64,000 nucleotides of DNA from CAVOHU01 sp963843385 (GTDB lineage: Bacteria > Acidobacteriota > Vicinamibacteria > Vicinamibacterales > JAKQTR01): contig CAWJJY010000003.1 in NCBI GenBank assembly GCA_963843385.1, positions 682,001 to 746,000 on the forward strand. Reading direction: 5' to 3'. The notes under the pieces were generated by a model that ran no database searches, was not told the origin of the DNA, and saw only the letters and a list, made by a program, of their open reading frames with translations. This document shows, piece by piece, positions 32,867 through 41,747 of the stretch. The translations under genes and the position numbers were made by a program. The number at the start of each line of letters is the position of its first letter. Position 1 is the first letter of the stretch.

Positions 32867-33358
32867 ATGCTGAAGGAATTCAAGGAATTCGCGATGCGCG
32901 GCAGCGTGATGGATCTCGCCGTCGGCGTGATCATCGGCGCCGCCTTCGGCAAGATCGTCAACTCGCTCGTCAACGACGTGATGATGCCGGTGCTGAGCCT
33001 GCTCATCGGCAAGGTCGACTTCAGCAACCTGTTCGTCACGCTGGCCGGGCAGAGTTTCGCGACGCTGGCTGACGCGCGGAAAGCCGGCGCCCCGGCGCTC
33101 GCCTACGGAGTGTTTCTCAACACGGTCATCGAGTTCGCGATCGTGGCGTTCTCGATCTTCGTCGTCATCAAGCAGATCAACCGCCTGAAGAGGCCGCCCG
33201 CGGCCGCGCCGGTCACGACCAAGGACTGCGACGTTCTGCAAGACCGCGATCCCGCTGGCCGCCACGCGCTGCCCGCACTGCACGTCGCAGCTGCAGGCAT
33301 AGCGAAGACGGAGGACTTGTCGACGCTGTTCGAGCTGCAAGCCGTTCGGCGTAAGTAG
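32867..33358 (+). CDS. mscL: Large-conductance mechanosensitive channel, C-terminus frameshifted
   Basis: MLKEFKEFAMRGSVMDLAVGVIIGAAFGKIVNSLVNDVMMPVLSLLIG is the MscL amphipathic helix and TM1. NTVIEFAIVAFSIFVVIKQINRL is TM2. GGAGGA lies 6 nt before the ATG, 2 nt after the lhr stop, so the genes are coupled. After ...TTKDCD (around 33232) the frame drifts into a non-conserved tail of ~42 residues. One base over, the sequence reads FCKTAIPLAATRCPHCTSQLQA and stops at 33302, the Zn-ribbon-like tail normal for many MscL proteins. So a single extra base near 33226-33234 explains it. The pore part is intact. Confidence 0.9.
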   Translation: MLKEFKEFAMRGSVMDLAVGVIIGAAFGKIVNSLVNDVMMPVLSLLIGKVDFSNLFVTLAGQSFATLADARKAGAPALAYGVFLNTVIEFAIVAFSIFVVIKQINRLKRPPAAAPVTTKDCDVLQDRDPAGRHALPALHVAAAGIAKTEDLSTLFELQAVRRK

Positions 33359-33411
33359 GTCGCGTGCGCGCCGACCGGCCGGTCGTTTCGCGGTCCCGCT
33401 CGCGCTCGCCG

Positions 33412-33495
33412 GCAAATCGCATCTGCGGGGTGCTGTCGGCGGCAGGGATGGGTCCCCAACCCATCCCGGATCTCGGCCCCTGCGATGCGATTTGC
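33412..33495. repeat. Nested inverted repeats between mscL and the glycoside hydrolase gene
   Basis: Outer arms GCAAATCGCAT (33412-33422) and ATGCGATTTGC (33485-33495) are perfect 11 bp complements. Inside, GGGATGGGT, loop CCCCA, ACCCATCCC (33445-33467) forms a second perfect hairpin. It lies between the ends of two convergent genes, so it could act as a two-way terminator or be a small structured element. Confidence 0.65.
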
Positions 33496-33587
33496 GAGCT
33501 CACGCCCTCGGCTCGGCTCAAGGGACCGTCTCAACGACTGGCCGGTCGACGCATCAAGGCGCCGGCTTTCCGCCTCCAGCCTCCCGC

Positions 33588-36500
33588 CTATGGGTATCTC
33601 GTCAACAGCGTCCCTCGCTTGCGATCGAAGAGCAGGAGGGCGGCGCGCCCGGCCCCGACCGTCACCGGGAACGCCGGGCCGGCCGGTATCGGACTGAAGC
33701 GCAGTGACATCTCGCTGCCGGACTCCGAGACGATCGTGAACAGAATGGCGTCGCGGTACACCGCGGGGTGGATCAGGACCGACGGTTCGTCCACCGCGCT
33801 GAACAGCGGCTGGACGCCGGCCAGTTTGAGACAGTACCGGTAGAACGCTGCCGCCGCCGGCTCTTCCTGCGCAAGCTCGATCGGAAGCGGCATCCAGATG
33901 ATCTGGCCCTTGCCCACGGCGATCCGCTTCACGGCGGTCGGCTGCGCGTCGGTGACCACGGACTTCTCGACCCGCTGCATCTTTTCTCCGCGATAGCTGA
34001 GCCGCAAGGCGGCGCCCTCGACGCGTGCGAGTTCAGCCTGCGCGACGGGTGCGACGGTGGCGTCGATGCCGAGCCGCGCCATCCGCCCGGTCGGCCGCCA
34101 GTGCTCGTCTTCATCGAACGGGCCGCTCACGGCCAGTGTCGTTCCAGCCTCCACCCACCCGAGAAGCGTCGTCCACGCCTCGTTCCGAAGAACGCGCGGG
34201 CACGGGAGAACAGCCATGACCGGCGGAGTGCCAACGCTCGTCAGGTTGTACTCGCCGGCCGCAAAGGTCGTGACGCGGCAGTGATAAGCCATGGCGCGAA
34301 CGGCCCGGCGCAACGCGTCGGTGGCGTTGTTCCGCACGCTGAACAGGTGCGACTGCGGAACGACCATCAGCACCTGTTCGCGCTCGCGCCCGACCAGCGC
34401 CGGGGCGATTGACGCCGCGAACGCCGACATCCGCCGCAGCGGGTCGAATTCGGGCTTGACGGTGCCGTCCGCGCGATGCAGGCCGATGGCCGCTTCGTTG
34501 TCCGACGGCATGTAGCAGTTCGAGTGCCAGAGCCAGTGCACGTACCCGGCACCGCCCGCGCCGATGGCCAGCGCGAGCTTGCGTTCCAGCAGATCGCGCA
34601 CGTCTTCCTCGGTGCGCCACGCGAAGCCGTCGGCGCGCTCGTTGAACATCACGCCGGTTTCCTGCACCAGATTCGGCACGCCGGGCGCGCGGGTCATCAC
34701 GGTATCCCAGAGCAGATCGTCGTTGAGCCACCAGGTGTGGACGCTGGTCAGGTCCACGCTGCGCGCGAGGAACTGGTTCGACGGGCGCTCGTAGGTCCCT
34801 CCCTCGTCCTGGCCGACCGTCACGAGCTGGCCGCCATCGCCGGCGGCTCGGATGGTGGCCGTCAGGTCCTCGACCCACTGCCGGAACGCGCCTTGGGCGA
34901 ACCGCCGGTAGTCCGCGGCCTTGAGCGGACGCCGCTTGTCGAACACCCCGGCATCTTCAAAATCGTCGGGTGAAGGCAGCCCGATCGGCTCTCCCGGCGC
35001 CAGCCGCCACAGCTCCTGCAGGCGCGCGTCGCGCTCCTCGGATGTCGGGGCGGGATACGTCTCGCTCAGCCACTCGTCCCACGCGCGAGCCTCGTGTTCG
35101 TCGCCGTTGGGCCGCGTGAACCACAACGTCGCGCTCGACGAGAAGGAGGGCTCGTTGATGAGATCCCAGACGACGTCTTTCATCCCGCGGCAGCGACGGA
35201 CGATGGGTGCGACGAACGCGTGCTGTGCCTCGATCGCACGGGGATCGAGATAGGGGTTGGATCCGCCCCAGGTCTCGGGCAGGAACGCGAAGAAGGTGAA
35301 CACGACCGGGATGTCGTGGCGGCGGGCGGTCAGCATGAAGGCGTCGATCGCACGCAGGACGCCCTCCTCCGGGGCCCCGGCGTCCGACGAGTGGAGGGTC
35401 CAGCCGGTCCAGATGCCCGTGCGCACCAGGTTGACGCCTTCCCGTTTCATCTCCGCAAAGTCCTGATCCCACACATGCGGGTTCGGCTCGAGCAGGAAGC
35501 GTCGCTGCACGTCCGAGGCCATGTAGGTCGTGCCGGTGACGGGGAAAGGCTTGCCATCTCGCGTGAGGCCGGACCCGTCCACGCCAAGCGCCCGGCCGCT
35601 CGCGACGAGCGTGGCATCATGGACCCAGAATCCCGTCGAGCAGCGCAGCGTTCGCTCGGGATCCGCGTCCGCGGCCGCCTCGATCTCGACGTGGTAGAGG
35701 CCGGGTGACAACGCGGCGTCCCCGTCGATGGCCAGATGGACGGTGGCCGCGATTGCCGGTCCCGCGCCAGCAAGCGTCAGGGTGGTGCGCAGCCGTTCCA
35801 CGCCACCGGCGTCGCTGAGGCGGAGACCGCAGTCGACTGAGGCCGCGTCGGCCGCGCTCGCCGCTGGCCGCAGGAGACGGATTGTGATCGCCGGCGACTC
35901 GCCGTCCCTGTAGCAGGCGAACGAGGGCCTCGCCGCGAGGCGAGAGCCGCCGCTGAGGGCGTAGGTCACCAGGTGGCGCAGGCTCACGGCGTCAACGGGT
36001 CTATCGCTCGTCGCAAAGACCCAGCGCCCGCCGGCGAACTCGCCGAGCACGCGATCGATCGCCACGAATGGCGCGGCCAGCCGGTTGCGTTGCCCGTCGA
36101 GCCCGAAGGCCAGCGCCCTGATGACCGCATCACGCGGACCCGCCGATCCATCCTCATCCGGGAGGTCCTTCTCCGCCGTGAACCGGACATACAGCTCGTG
36201 AACGATGGACGGGGTGAACCGGTCGAGCAGCGCGCGAGCCCACTCGCACTCCGGGGCTGACTGCCACAATCTCACCAGGTCGGTCGCGACCGGAAACGCC
36301 TGCGTGATCCCGAGCCGCCTGTGAAGGGAGACCTGCCTGATTTCCGGCGCCCATCCGTCGCCTCGGCGGACCACCGGTACCGCACAGGGCGCGCCGCCAA
36401 GATTGACCCAATGTCCGCCCCGGGCGAGGTGGCCAATGAGCGCGCTGAACGCCCGCCGCGGGAACGCGCTTCCGTACGGCGTCAGGACGAGGTCGAAGCG

Positions 36501-36758
36501 ACCGGGCCCGGACTGGCTTGCAAACTTCTCGACGCCCAGCCACGCGACGTCGGCCTCCGCAAGCGCCTCCTGGATGACGGCCTCAGGTATCGGCGAGCTG
36601 TCGGCAGTCGGGAATCCGGGTTCCCAGAGCACGGCCACGCGGGGGCGCGGGGCGGGCTGCCCGTGCCACTCGGCCCCATGTGCCGACAGGCCGGGAGCGC
36701 GAACGGCCCCGGCTACGGCGGCCCCTCCGAACGCGAGCAGGAAATCGCGACGATTCAT
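33588..36758 (-). CDS. Tat-exported clan GH-A glycoside hydrolase (GH5-like)
   Basis: 1056 residues. The N-terminus MNRRDFLLAFGGAAVAG is a twin-arginine signal. A ~370-residue N-terminal region looks like a ThuA/amidotransferase-like module plus beta domain. The (beta/alpha)8 core then has DLINEPS with acid/base E536 and LVQETGV with nucleophile E700, as in GH-A retaining enzymes. A C-terminal region (VLMVVPQSHLFSVRNNATDALRRAVRAM) resembles the trimerisation domain found in beta-galactosidase-type GHs. It acts in the periplasm or outside on a beta-linked glycan; the substrate cannot be named. Next on the strand is a GH92 enzyme, also Tat-exported. Confidence 0.78.
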   Translation of the reverse strand: MNRRDFLLAFGGAAVAGAVRAPGLSAHGAEWHGQPAPRPRVAVLWEPGFPTADSSPIPEAVIQEALAEADVAWLGVEKFASQSGPGRFDLVLTPYGSAFPRRAFSALIGHLARGGHWVNLGGAPCAVPVVRRGDGWAPEIRQVSLHRRLGITQAFPVATDLVRLWQSAPECEWARALLDRFTPSIVHELYVRFTAEKDLPDEDGSAGPRDAVIRALAFGLDGQRNRLAAPFVAIDRVLGEFAGGRWVFATSDRPVDAVSLRHLVTYALSGGSRLAARPSFACYRDGESPAITIRLLRPAASAADAASVDCGLRLSDAGGVERLRTTLTLAGAGPAIAATVHLAIDGDAALSPGLYHVEIEAAADADPERTLRCSTGFWVHDATLVASGRALGVDGSGLTRDGKPFPVTGTTYMASDVQRRFLLEPNPHVWDQDFAEMKREGVNLVRTGIWTGWTLHSSDAGAPEEGVLRAIDAFMLTARRHDIPVVFTFFAFLPETWGGSNPYLDPRAIEAQHAFVAPIVRRCRGMKDVVWDLINEPSFSSSATLWFTRPNGDEHEARAWDEWLSETYPAPTSEERDARLQELWRLAPGEPIGLPSPDDFEDAGVFDKRRPLKAADYRRFAQGAFRQWVEDLTATIRAAGDGGQLVTVGQDEGGTYERPSNQFLARSVDLTSVHTWWLNDDLLWDTVMTRAPGVPNLVQETGVMFNERADGFAWRTEEDVRDLLERKLALAIGAGGAGYVHWLWHSNCYMPSDNEAAIGLHRADGTVKPEFDPLRRMSAFAASIAPALVGREREQVLMVVPQSHLFSVRNNATDALRRAVRAMAYHCRVTTFAAGEYNLTSVGTPPVMAVLPCPRVLRNEAWTTLLGWVEAGTTLAVSGPFDEDEHWRPTGRMARLGIDATVAPVAQAELARVEGAALRLSYRGEKMQRVEKSVVTDAQPTAVKRIAVGKGQIIWMPLPIELAQEEPAAAAFYRYCLKLAGVQPLFSAVDEPSVLIHPAVYRDAILFTIVSESGSEMSLRFSPIPAGPAFPVTVGAGRAALLLFDRKRGTLLTRYP

Positions 36759-36971
36759 ACGCTTTGCACCAGACTAGGCTGGTGGCCGGAGGCTGGCGGC
36801 TCAGCCACGCCGCGTGACACGTTGTTCACCCGGCCACCGCTTTGTGGGCGGGTCTGTCAGACTATCAGGCACACTCGTCCATCCGGTTCGGCGGCGGTCA
36901 ACTGCGTCCAGCCAGTCGTTCCGCCGTCACGCCTCGTGATCCGGCCCCTAGCCTCCAGCCTCCAGCCTTCT

Positions 36972-39272
36972 TTACCCCTTGGTCATCGAAGGCGGAGCGG
37001 CTTCCGGCGCGGTGGCCCACTGCCGGTTCGGCTCGGCGCCCATCGTGAACCGAAGCGTGCCGCCAACCACGAGATCGCTGTAGGCGACCCATGCTCGATC
37101 GAGGGGCTTGCCGTTGAGCGTCACACCCTGGACGTAGGTGTTCGAGTCCGACAGCCCGTTTGCTTCGACGTTCAACACGCGGCCGCCCCCAAGGTCGAGC
37201 GTCACCTTGTCGAAGTGCGGCGTTCCGATCACGAAGTTTCCGTCGGCGGGATTCACCGGGTAGAGGCCGATCGAGCTGAGGACGTACCACGCCGACATCT
37301 GACCGCAGTCCTCGTTTCCGCACAACCCGTCCGGCCCGAGGCCGTAAAGTCCCGTCGTGATCTGCCGCACACGCTCGGCCGCCTTCCACGGGGCGCCGGC
37401 ATAGGCATAGAGATACGGGATGTGATGGCTCGGCTCGTTGCCGTGCGCGTACTGGCCGATGAGCCCCGAGATGTCCGGCGAGGCGTTGGCGCCTTCGACC
37501 TCCGTCTTCTGATCGAACAGCTCGTCCAGCTTCTTCACGAACGCGTCGGGCCCTCCCATCAGCGCGATCAATCCGCGGACATCGTGCGGAACGAACCACG
37601 AATACTGCCACGCGTTGCCTTCGGTGAAGTCGCCCTTGGCGTGATCGGCGAGCAGCGGCGAGAACGGGGTGCGCCACGACCCGTCGGCGAGCCGGCCCCG
37701 CATGAAGCCGGTCGAGCTGTCGAAGAGGTTTCGATAGAACCCCGCGCGGGCCAGGAACTGGCGCTGGTCCACCACGCGGTCGAGCTTGCCGGCCATCCGC
37801 GCGATGCACCAGTCGTCGAAGGCGTACTCGAGCGTCTTCGACACGGACTCGTTCTCGGCGTCCGCCGGAACATACCCCTTCGCGTCGGGCCCGTTCAGGA
37901 ATTTCAGGCCGCGGCCTTCCTGGGCGGCACTCTTCTTCATCGCGTCGAATACATCGTTGCGATTCACGGTGGTCAGGCCCTTGTTGACGGCGTCGGCGAT
38001 CACCGGGACCGCATGGTAGCCGATCATCGTGTTGGTCTCGTTGCCCCAGAGCGACCACACCGGCAGCAACCCGCTCTCCCGCGAGAACGCCATCATCGAC
38101 TGCACCAGGTCGTCCACCTTGTCGGGCTGGATGAGCGTCAGCATCGGGTGCAGGGCGCGGAAGGTGTCCCAGAGCGAGAACACCGTGTGGTTGAGGAACG
38201 CCGTATTCGGGTGGACCTTGCCGTCGGCTCCCCTGTAGGCGCCGTCGGCATCGCAGAACAGTGTCGGAGCGAGCATCGAGTGATAGAGCGCCGTGTAGAA
38301 GATCGTCTTGCGGGCGGCATCCGGCGTCTGCACCACCGCGCGCTGCAGCTTGCGTTCCCACGCCTGGGCCGCCTCGTTGCGGATCTCGTCGAACTCCCAT
38401 CCCGGCAGCTCCCGCGCGAGGTTCTTCTGGGCGCCCTCGACGCTGACGCACGAGATCCCCACCTTGACGAGCAGCGGGTCACCCGGCCGCAATCCGAACC
38501 GGAACACACCCTTGACCTTCTTGTCCCGGACTTGCCGGACCTCGGAGGTGGACTGTTCGTCGCTGCCGAGCGCGAAGGTGATGATCGGCGTCGAGAACCG
38601 GATCGCGAAGTACACGATCTGATCCTTGGCCCAGCCGGTGGACCGGCGGTACCCGGTCAGCGTCGTCGGGCCCTCGATGGTGAGCTGGGTCTCGGTCGGC
38701 TGGTCCCAGTTGATCGCGTGGCCAAGGTCCACCACGACCCCCGGCTGCTTCGAGACCGGCATGGCCGGGAAAGCGTAACGGTGCATGCCCACGCGCTTGG
38801 TGGCGGTCAGTTCCACCTTGAGGCCGGACCCGAGCAGGTCGACGCTGTAGTACCCGGCCGCGGCCCTTTCCTTCTCGTGGGAAAAGGGCGACCGCACGTC
38901 GCCGGGCATGCCGCCGCCGCTCGACACGAAGGGCATCACGAGGATATCGCACAGATCGCCGATGCCGGTTCCGCTCAGATGCGTGTGGGTGAAGCCGGCG
39001 ATGACCGTGTCGGACTGGTGATAGCCCGAGCACCAGTCCCACCCCTGCTTGCCGGAATCAGGGCTGACCTGCACCATGCCGTATGGCACGGCGGCCCCGG
39101 GGAAGGTGTGGCCATGACCGCCGGTACCGATGAACGGATCGATGAAGCGCGCCAGCGACGCCTCCGACTCGGCGGTCCTGAGGGCATACTGCGCGAAGAT
39201 CCCCCGGCGTTCGGCGGCCAGCGCGATCCCGGCCGCGCAGGCGCTCCTGATCACGTCTCGTCGAGTGAGCAT
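36972..39272 (-). CDS. GH92 alpha-mannosidase, Tat-exported
   Basis: 766 residues with a twin-arginine signal (TRRDVIRSACAAGIALAA). The GH92 N-terminal signature RFIDPFIGTGGHGHTFPGA, VPYGMVQVSPD and GWDWCSGYHQSDTVIAGFTHTHLSGTG is complete. Further conserved blocks are FFNxx-type sugar-site loops, FSLWDTFRALHPMLTLIQP, GYHAVPVIADA, GLCGNEDCGQMSAWYVLSSIGLYPVNP and the final FDKVTLDLGGGR. GH92 enzymes are Ca2+-dependent exo-alpha-mannosidases releasing mannose from N-glycan-like chains. AGGAGG sits 4 nt before the ATG at 39272. With the upstream-strand GH-A enzyme it forms a small glycan-degrading pair. Confidence 0.93.
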   Translation of the reverse strand: MLTRRDVIRSACAAGIALAAERRGIFAQYALRTAESEASLARFIDPFIGTGGHGHTFPGAAVPYGMVQVSPDSGKQGWDWCSGYHQSDTVIAGFTHTHLSGTGIGDLCDILVMPFVSSGGGMPGDVRSPFSHEKERAAAGYYSVDLLGSGLKVELTATKRVGMHRYAFPAMPVSKQPGVVVDLGHAINWDQPTETQLTIEGPTTLTGYRRSTGWAKDQIVYFAIRFSTPIITFALGSDEQSTSEVRQVRDKKVKGVFRFGLRPGDPLLVKVGISCVSVEGAQKNLARELPGWEFDEIRNEAAQAWERKLQRAVVQTPDAARKTIFYTALYHSMLAPTLFCDADGAYRGADGKVHPNTAFLNHTVFSLWDTFRALHPMLTLIQPDKVDDLVQSMMAFSRESGLLPVWSLWGNETNTMIGYHAVPVIADAVNKGLTTVNRNDVFDAMKKSAAQEGRGLKFLNGPDAKGYVPADAENESVSKTLEYAFDDWCIARMAGKLDRVVDQRQFLARAGFYRNLFDSSTGFMRGRLADGSWRTPFSPLLADHAKGDFTEGNAWQYSWFVPHDVRGLIALMGGPDAFVKKLDELFDQKTEVEGANASPDISGLIGQYAHGNEPSHHIPYLYAYAGAPWKAAERVRQITTGLYGLGPDGLCGNEDCGQMSAWYVLSSIGLYPVNPADGNFVIGTPHFDKVTLDLGGGRVLNVEANGLSDSNTYVQGVTLNGKPLDRAWVAYSDLVVGGTLRFTMGAEPNRQWATAPEAAPPSMTKG

Positions 39273-39276
39273 CGGG

Positions 39277-39300
39277 CCTCCTACCGTTGGCGGTACGATA
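39277..39300 (-). promoter_or_regulatory. -10 box and strong ribosome site of the GH92 gene
   Basis: On the minus strand TATCGT (39295-39300) is followed by AGGAGG (39277-39282) and then the ATG at 39272, a compact leader of about 20 nt. Confidence 0.45.
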
Positions 39301-39490
39301 GTCCATTATTCAGGGAAATGAGGAGCCGCGATGCCGGAGATGAAGGAAGGTGGTCCCTTGCCTCCCCCGAACCGGGCGCCCGCCGCCTGAACCCGGCGGA
39401 ATACTGCTCCGCCAGGATGGCCACAATTGCGGATGCCGGCAGGGCTTGCCGCGTCCGGTGAGCGGCAAGGGACCAACGCCGATCCGACGA

Positions 39491-40621
39491 CTACGCCGCG
39501 TCCCGCGCCCGCGGCGCATCGGGGTGCTGATACACGTGCAGCTCCGGCTCGATTGACGGCGCGGCGAGCCGCATCGAGAACCACGCCGCCACGACGAGCA
39601 GCACCAGCGCGAACAGGCTGAACACGCCCAGCATGTGCCACCACTGCGAGCGCACGGGCGCGAACAGCTCGTCCTCCGCCTGGGCCACGGCCACCAGCCA
39701 GGCCAGGTGCGGGTAACTCGCACTGAGCTGGCTCGGCGCGATCGCGACGAGCCACGCGCGGCCATCCTGGTTGAGCGAGGAGAACTGCAGCCGATACTCC
39801 GGATCGCCGCCGCGATCCACCTTGAGCCGCTCGCGCAACAGGTCCGCGGCGAAGAACCGGCTCCTCGTGCCGGTGACGCCGCGGTTGTAGACCACCGTGC
39901 CGTCAGGCCGGATGAGCATGGCCTCTCCGGTCACACCGATCCGGAGGCTGCCGACCACGGCCAGCAGCTCGCGCGCATCGGCCAGGACCTTCATGACGCC
40001 AATCAGGCTGCCGTCCGGGCGATCGAACACGGGCATGGCAATCTGCACCGCGTGCGAGCGCGAACTCTGGTCCCACGTGACGTCGCCCACGCTCACCCGG
40101 CCCCTCACCCCATCGTCGAACGCCTCGCGCCACCACTCCTCCGCGGCCTGGTAGTACGAGCTGACCACGTTGGAGGCAGCCACCAGCCGCCCCGAACGAT
40201 CGGTCACGAAGATCTCGCGGTAGATCCGGTCGTTCTCGACAATCTCCCGAAGGAAGCGTGAGGCCGGCGTTTCCAGGATGCCGGTCTGCTGCACGATGGG
40301 CCCGGCCCCCCGGACCCACGCCTGGTCCAACGCGCGGGTCCTGCCGAGGTCGAACGGCGTCGCGTTGCCCGTCAGCGCCGCCGCCCGGATCACTGCCACT
40401 CTCGACAGGATCTGCGCGTCGATGATGCGGCGGAACACATACGCATCAACCGCGGCTGCGGTGTGCTCCGCGACCTGGGTCAACTGGGTGCCGTAGGCAT
40501 CACGCAGCTTCGCCTGGCCTACGCCAAGCACGAGCGTGGCTGCCGCGACGAGCAACGGCAGGCTGACGATGACGAGCACCGTGAAGACGCGGAAGTTGAG
40601 CGGCGGTAGATGGTGGCGCAC
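39491..40621 (-). CDS. Membrane-anchored dCache sensor without an output domain
   Basis: 376 residues: TM1 near 12-33, an extracytoplasmic double-Cache domain (~35-325; FLREIVENDRIYREIFVTDRSGRLVAASN, YYQAAEEWWREAFDDG, VMKVLADARELLAVV, IGVTGEAMLIRPDGTVVYN), a second TM (~330-355) and only a ~25-residue cytosolic tail. Cache domains bind amino acids or other small ligands in chemoreceptors and kinases; here HAMP, kinase, GGDEF or methyl-accepting parts are all missing. GTG 40621 is chosen because GGAGG lies 6 nt before it; an ATG at 40690 would add 23 unlikely basic residues. It may pair with a separate cytosolic partner. Confidence 0.75.
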   Translation of the reverse strand: MRHHLPPLNFRVFTVLVIVSLPLLVAAATLVLGVGQAKLRDAYGTQLTQVAEHTAAAVDAYVFRRIIDAQILSRVAVIRAAALTGNATPFDLGRTRALDQAWVRGAGPIVQQTGILETPASRFLREIVENDRIYREIFVTDRSGRLVAASNVVSSYYQAAEEWWREAFDDGVRGRVSVGDVTWDQSSRSHAVQIAMPVFDRPDGSLIGVMKVLADARELLAVVGSLRIGVTGEAMLIRPDGTVVYNRGVTGTRSRFFAADLLRERLKVDRGGDPEYRLQFSSLNQDGRAWLVAIAPSQLSASYPHLAWLVAVAQAEDELFAPVRSQWWHMLGVFSLFALVLLVVAAWFSMRLAAPSIEPELHVYQHPDAPRARDAA

Positions 40622-40845
40622 GGGCGGCCTCCAGTGGACCTGGGGGCGACATCCGCGGGGGCGAGTCCATCGACAGTGTCGGCCCGGCACGCGTCCTTGT
40701 CAAGCGGTTCCGGCGCGGTTCCGGCGCGACTTCAGCGGACTCACGATTCCGTTCACGTTTCTGGCTTGTCGGGGCCTCGGGGTAGAATGCGCGAGTCAAG
40801 GACGCCGGAAGGGTCTTGGGGCCGATTCACCTGAGGAGTTGAGAC

Positions 40846-41169
40846 GTGCCGTACACCTTTCACGAGTTGAAGGAAAAGACTGTCGGCGAACTTCGCGATA
40901 TCGCCAAGGAGATCCAGCACGACGCTGTGCAGGGCTACACCCAGCTCAACAAGGACCATCTGCTGGTGGCCATCTGCAAAGCGCTCGGCATCCAGACGCA
41001 CGAGCACCACGACGTGGTGGGCATCGACAAGGGCTCGATCAAGATGCAGCTGCGGTCGCTCAAGGGCGAGCGTGACAAGGCGATCGAGGCCCACGACCAC
41101 GCGCGGCTGAAGGTGCTGCGCCGCCAGATCCACAGCCTGAACCGCGGGATACGCCGGAGAATGGTGTAG
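40846..41169 (+). CDS. Rho-N/SAP-like small nucleic-acid-binding protein
   Basis: A 107-residue protein. Residues 5-50 (FHELKEKTVGELRDIAKEIQHDAVQGYTQLNKDHLLVAICKALGI) match the helix-extended-helix fold of the Rho factor N-terminal domain, with the L..KT..ELR.IA pattern. The remainder is a charged helical segment (KMQLRSLKGERDKAIEAHDHARLKVLRRQIHSLNRGIRRR). GTG 40846 follows GAGGAGTTGAGAC. A TAGAAT box at 40783-40788 is a candidate -10. Function unknown; RNA or DNA binding is inferred from the fold. Confidence 0.75.
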   Translation: MPYTFHELKEKTVGELRDIAKEIQHDAVQGYTQLNKDHLLVAICKALGIQTHEHHDVVGIDKGSIKMQLRSLKGERDKAIEAHDHARLKVLRRQIHSLNRGIRRRMV

Positions 41170-41177
41170 TCTGGCGC

Positions 41178-41207
41178 GTCACCCTGTACTCTGGTACAGG
41201 GTATCTC
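41178..41207 (+). promoter_or_regulatory. MerR-type operator/promoter of the metal-efflux operon
   Basis: GTCACC (41178-41183), then 18 nt, then TATCTC (41202-41207). The spacer holds a perfect 9+9 dyad, ACCCTGTAC-TCTG-GTACAGGGT (41181-41202). This is the geometry of mercury-, lead- or cadmium-responsive MerR-family promoters, whose dyad lies between over-spaced -35 and -10 elements. A second TTGACA at 41211 lacks a fitting -10. Confidence 0.6.
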
Positions 41208-41246
41208 GGCTTGACAACTTCACGGACCGCGTGGTTCAGTTAGCCT

Positions 41247-41588
41247 ATGCGGCGGTTTCTGCGTGCACTCTCCGTGGCCATGATGGCCGTGGCGGTAGCC
41301 AACCCGCTCGCCGCCATGTGTTTGTGCCGGCAGGCGCAGACCCCCGTCCCGGCCGAACACGCCTGTTGCCATCGGCCACCCCAGTCCGGCCAGACGGTGA
41401 GCAGCCTCCCGGGCTGCTGCCACACCGAGCAGGCCGATCACGGTGCGGCCAGGCTGGATTCTCCTCAGGTTCTGCCCGACATTTCGACGGCGGCTTCACA
41501 AAGGCTGGAGCCTGACCTTCTGAGCGTATCGGCCGTTCTCGCGCACTCGTTCGTTCCCTTCCTTCGCGTCACGGTTCTGAGAGCCTGA
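41247..41588 (+). CDS. Small exported Cys/His-rich protein at head of metal-efflux operon
   Basis: A 113-residue protein with an N-terminal signal peptide (MRRFLRALSVAMMAVAVANPLAA). It is followed by CLC, HACCH and GCCHTEQADH clusters: six Cys and several His within 45 residues, a likely thiophilic-metal site. The last 40 residues are hydrophobic. It is the first gene after the MerR-type promoter and lies 159 nt before the CusC-like gene. I do not recognise a named family; a periplasmic metal chaperone or sensor role is inferred from context. Confidence 0.6.
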   Translation: MRRFLRALSVAMMAVAVANPLAAMCLCRQAQTPVPAEHACCHRPPQSGQTVSSLPGCCHTEQADHGAARLDSPQVLPDISTAASQRLEPDLLSVSAVLAHSFVPFLRVTVLRA

Positions 41589-41747
41589 TACCTGGGCTTC
41601 CCGGAGGCTGAAGTGTGCCTCCGCGGTTCCGTCAAGACCCATAATTGTCGTCGGGTTCGTCGGCCCGCTCGAGCCTCGCGTCGCATTCCGACCGGGCCCG
41701 GGCCGAGGTTTCGTCGAATCTGTCCGGTCCATCGTTCTGGAGGTCTC

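Noticed and set aside
36321..39461. A 1046-residue plus-strand open frame opposite the two glycoside hydrolases
   Set aside because: Antisense of GH92 and GH-A genes; Arg/His/Gly-rich with no family features.
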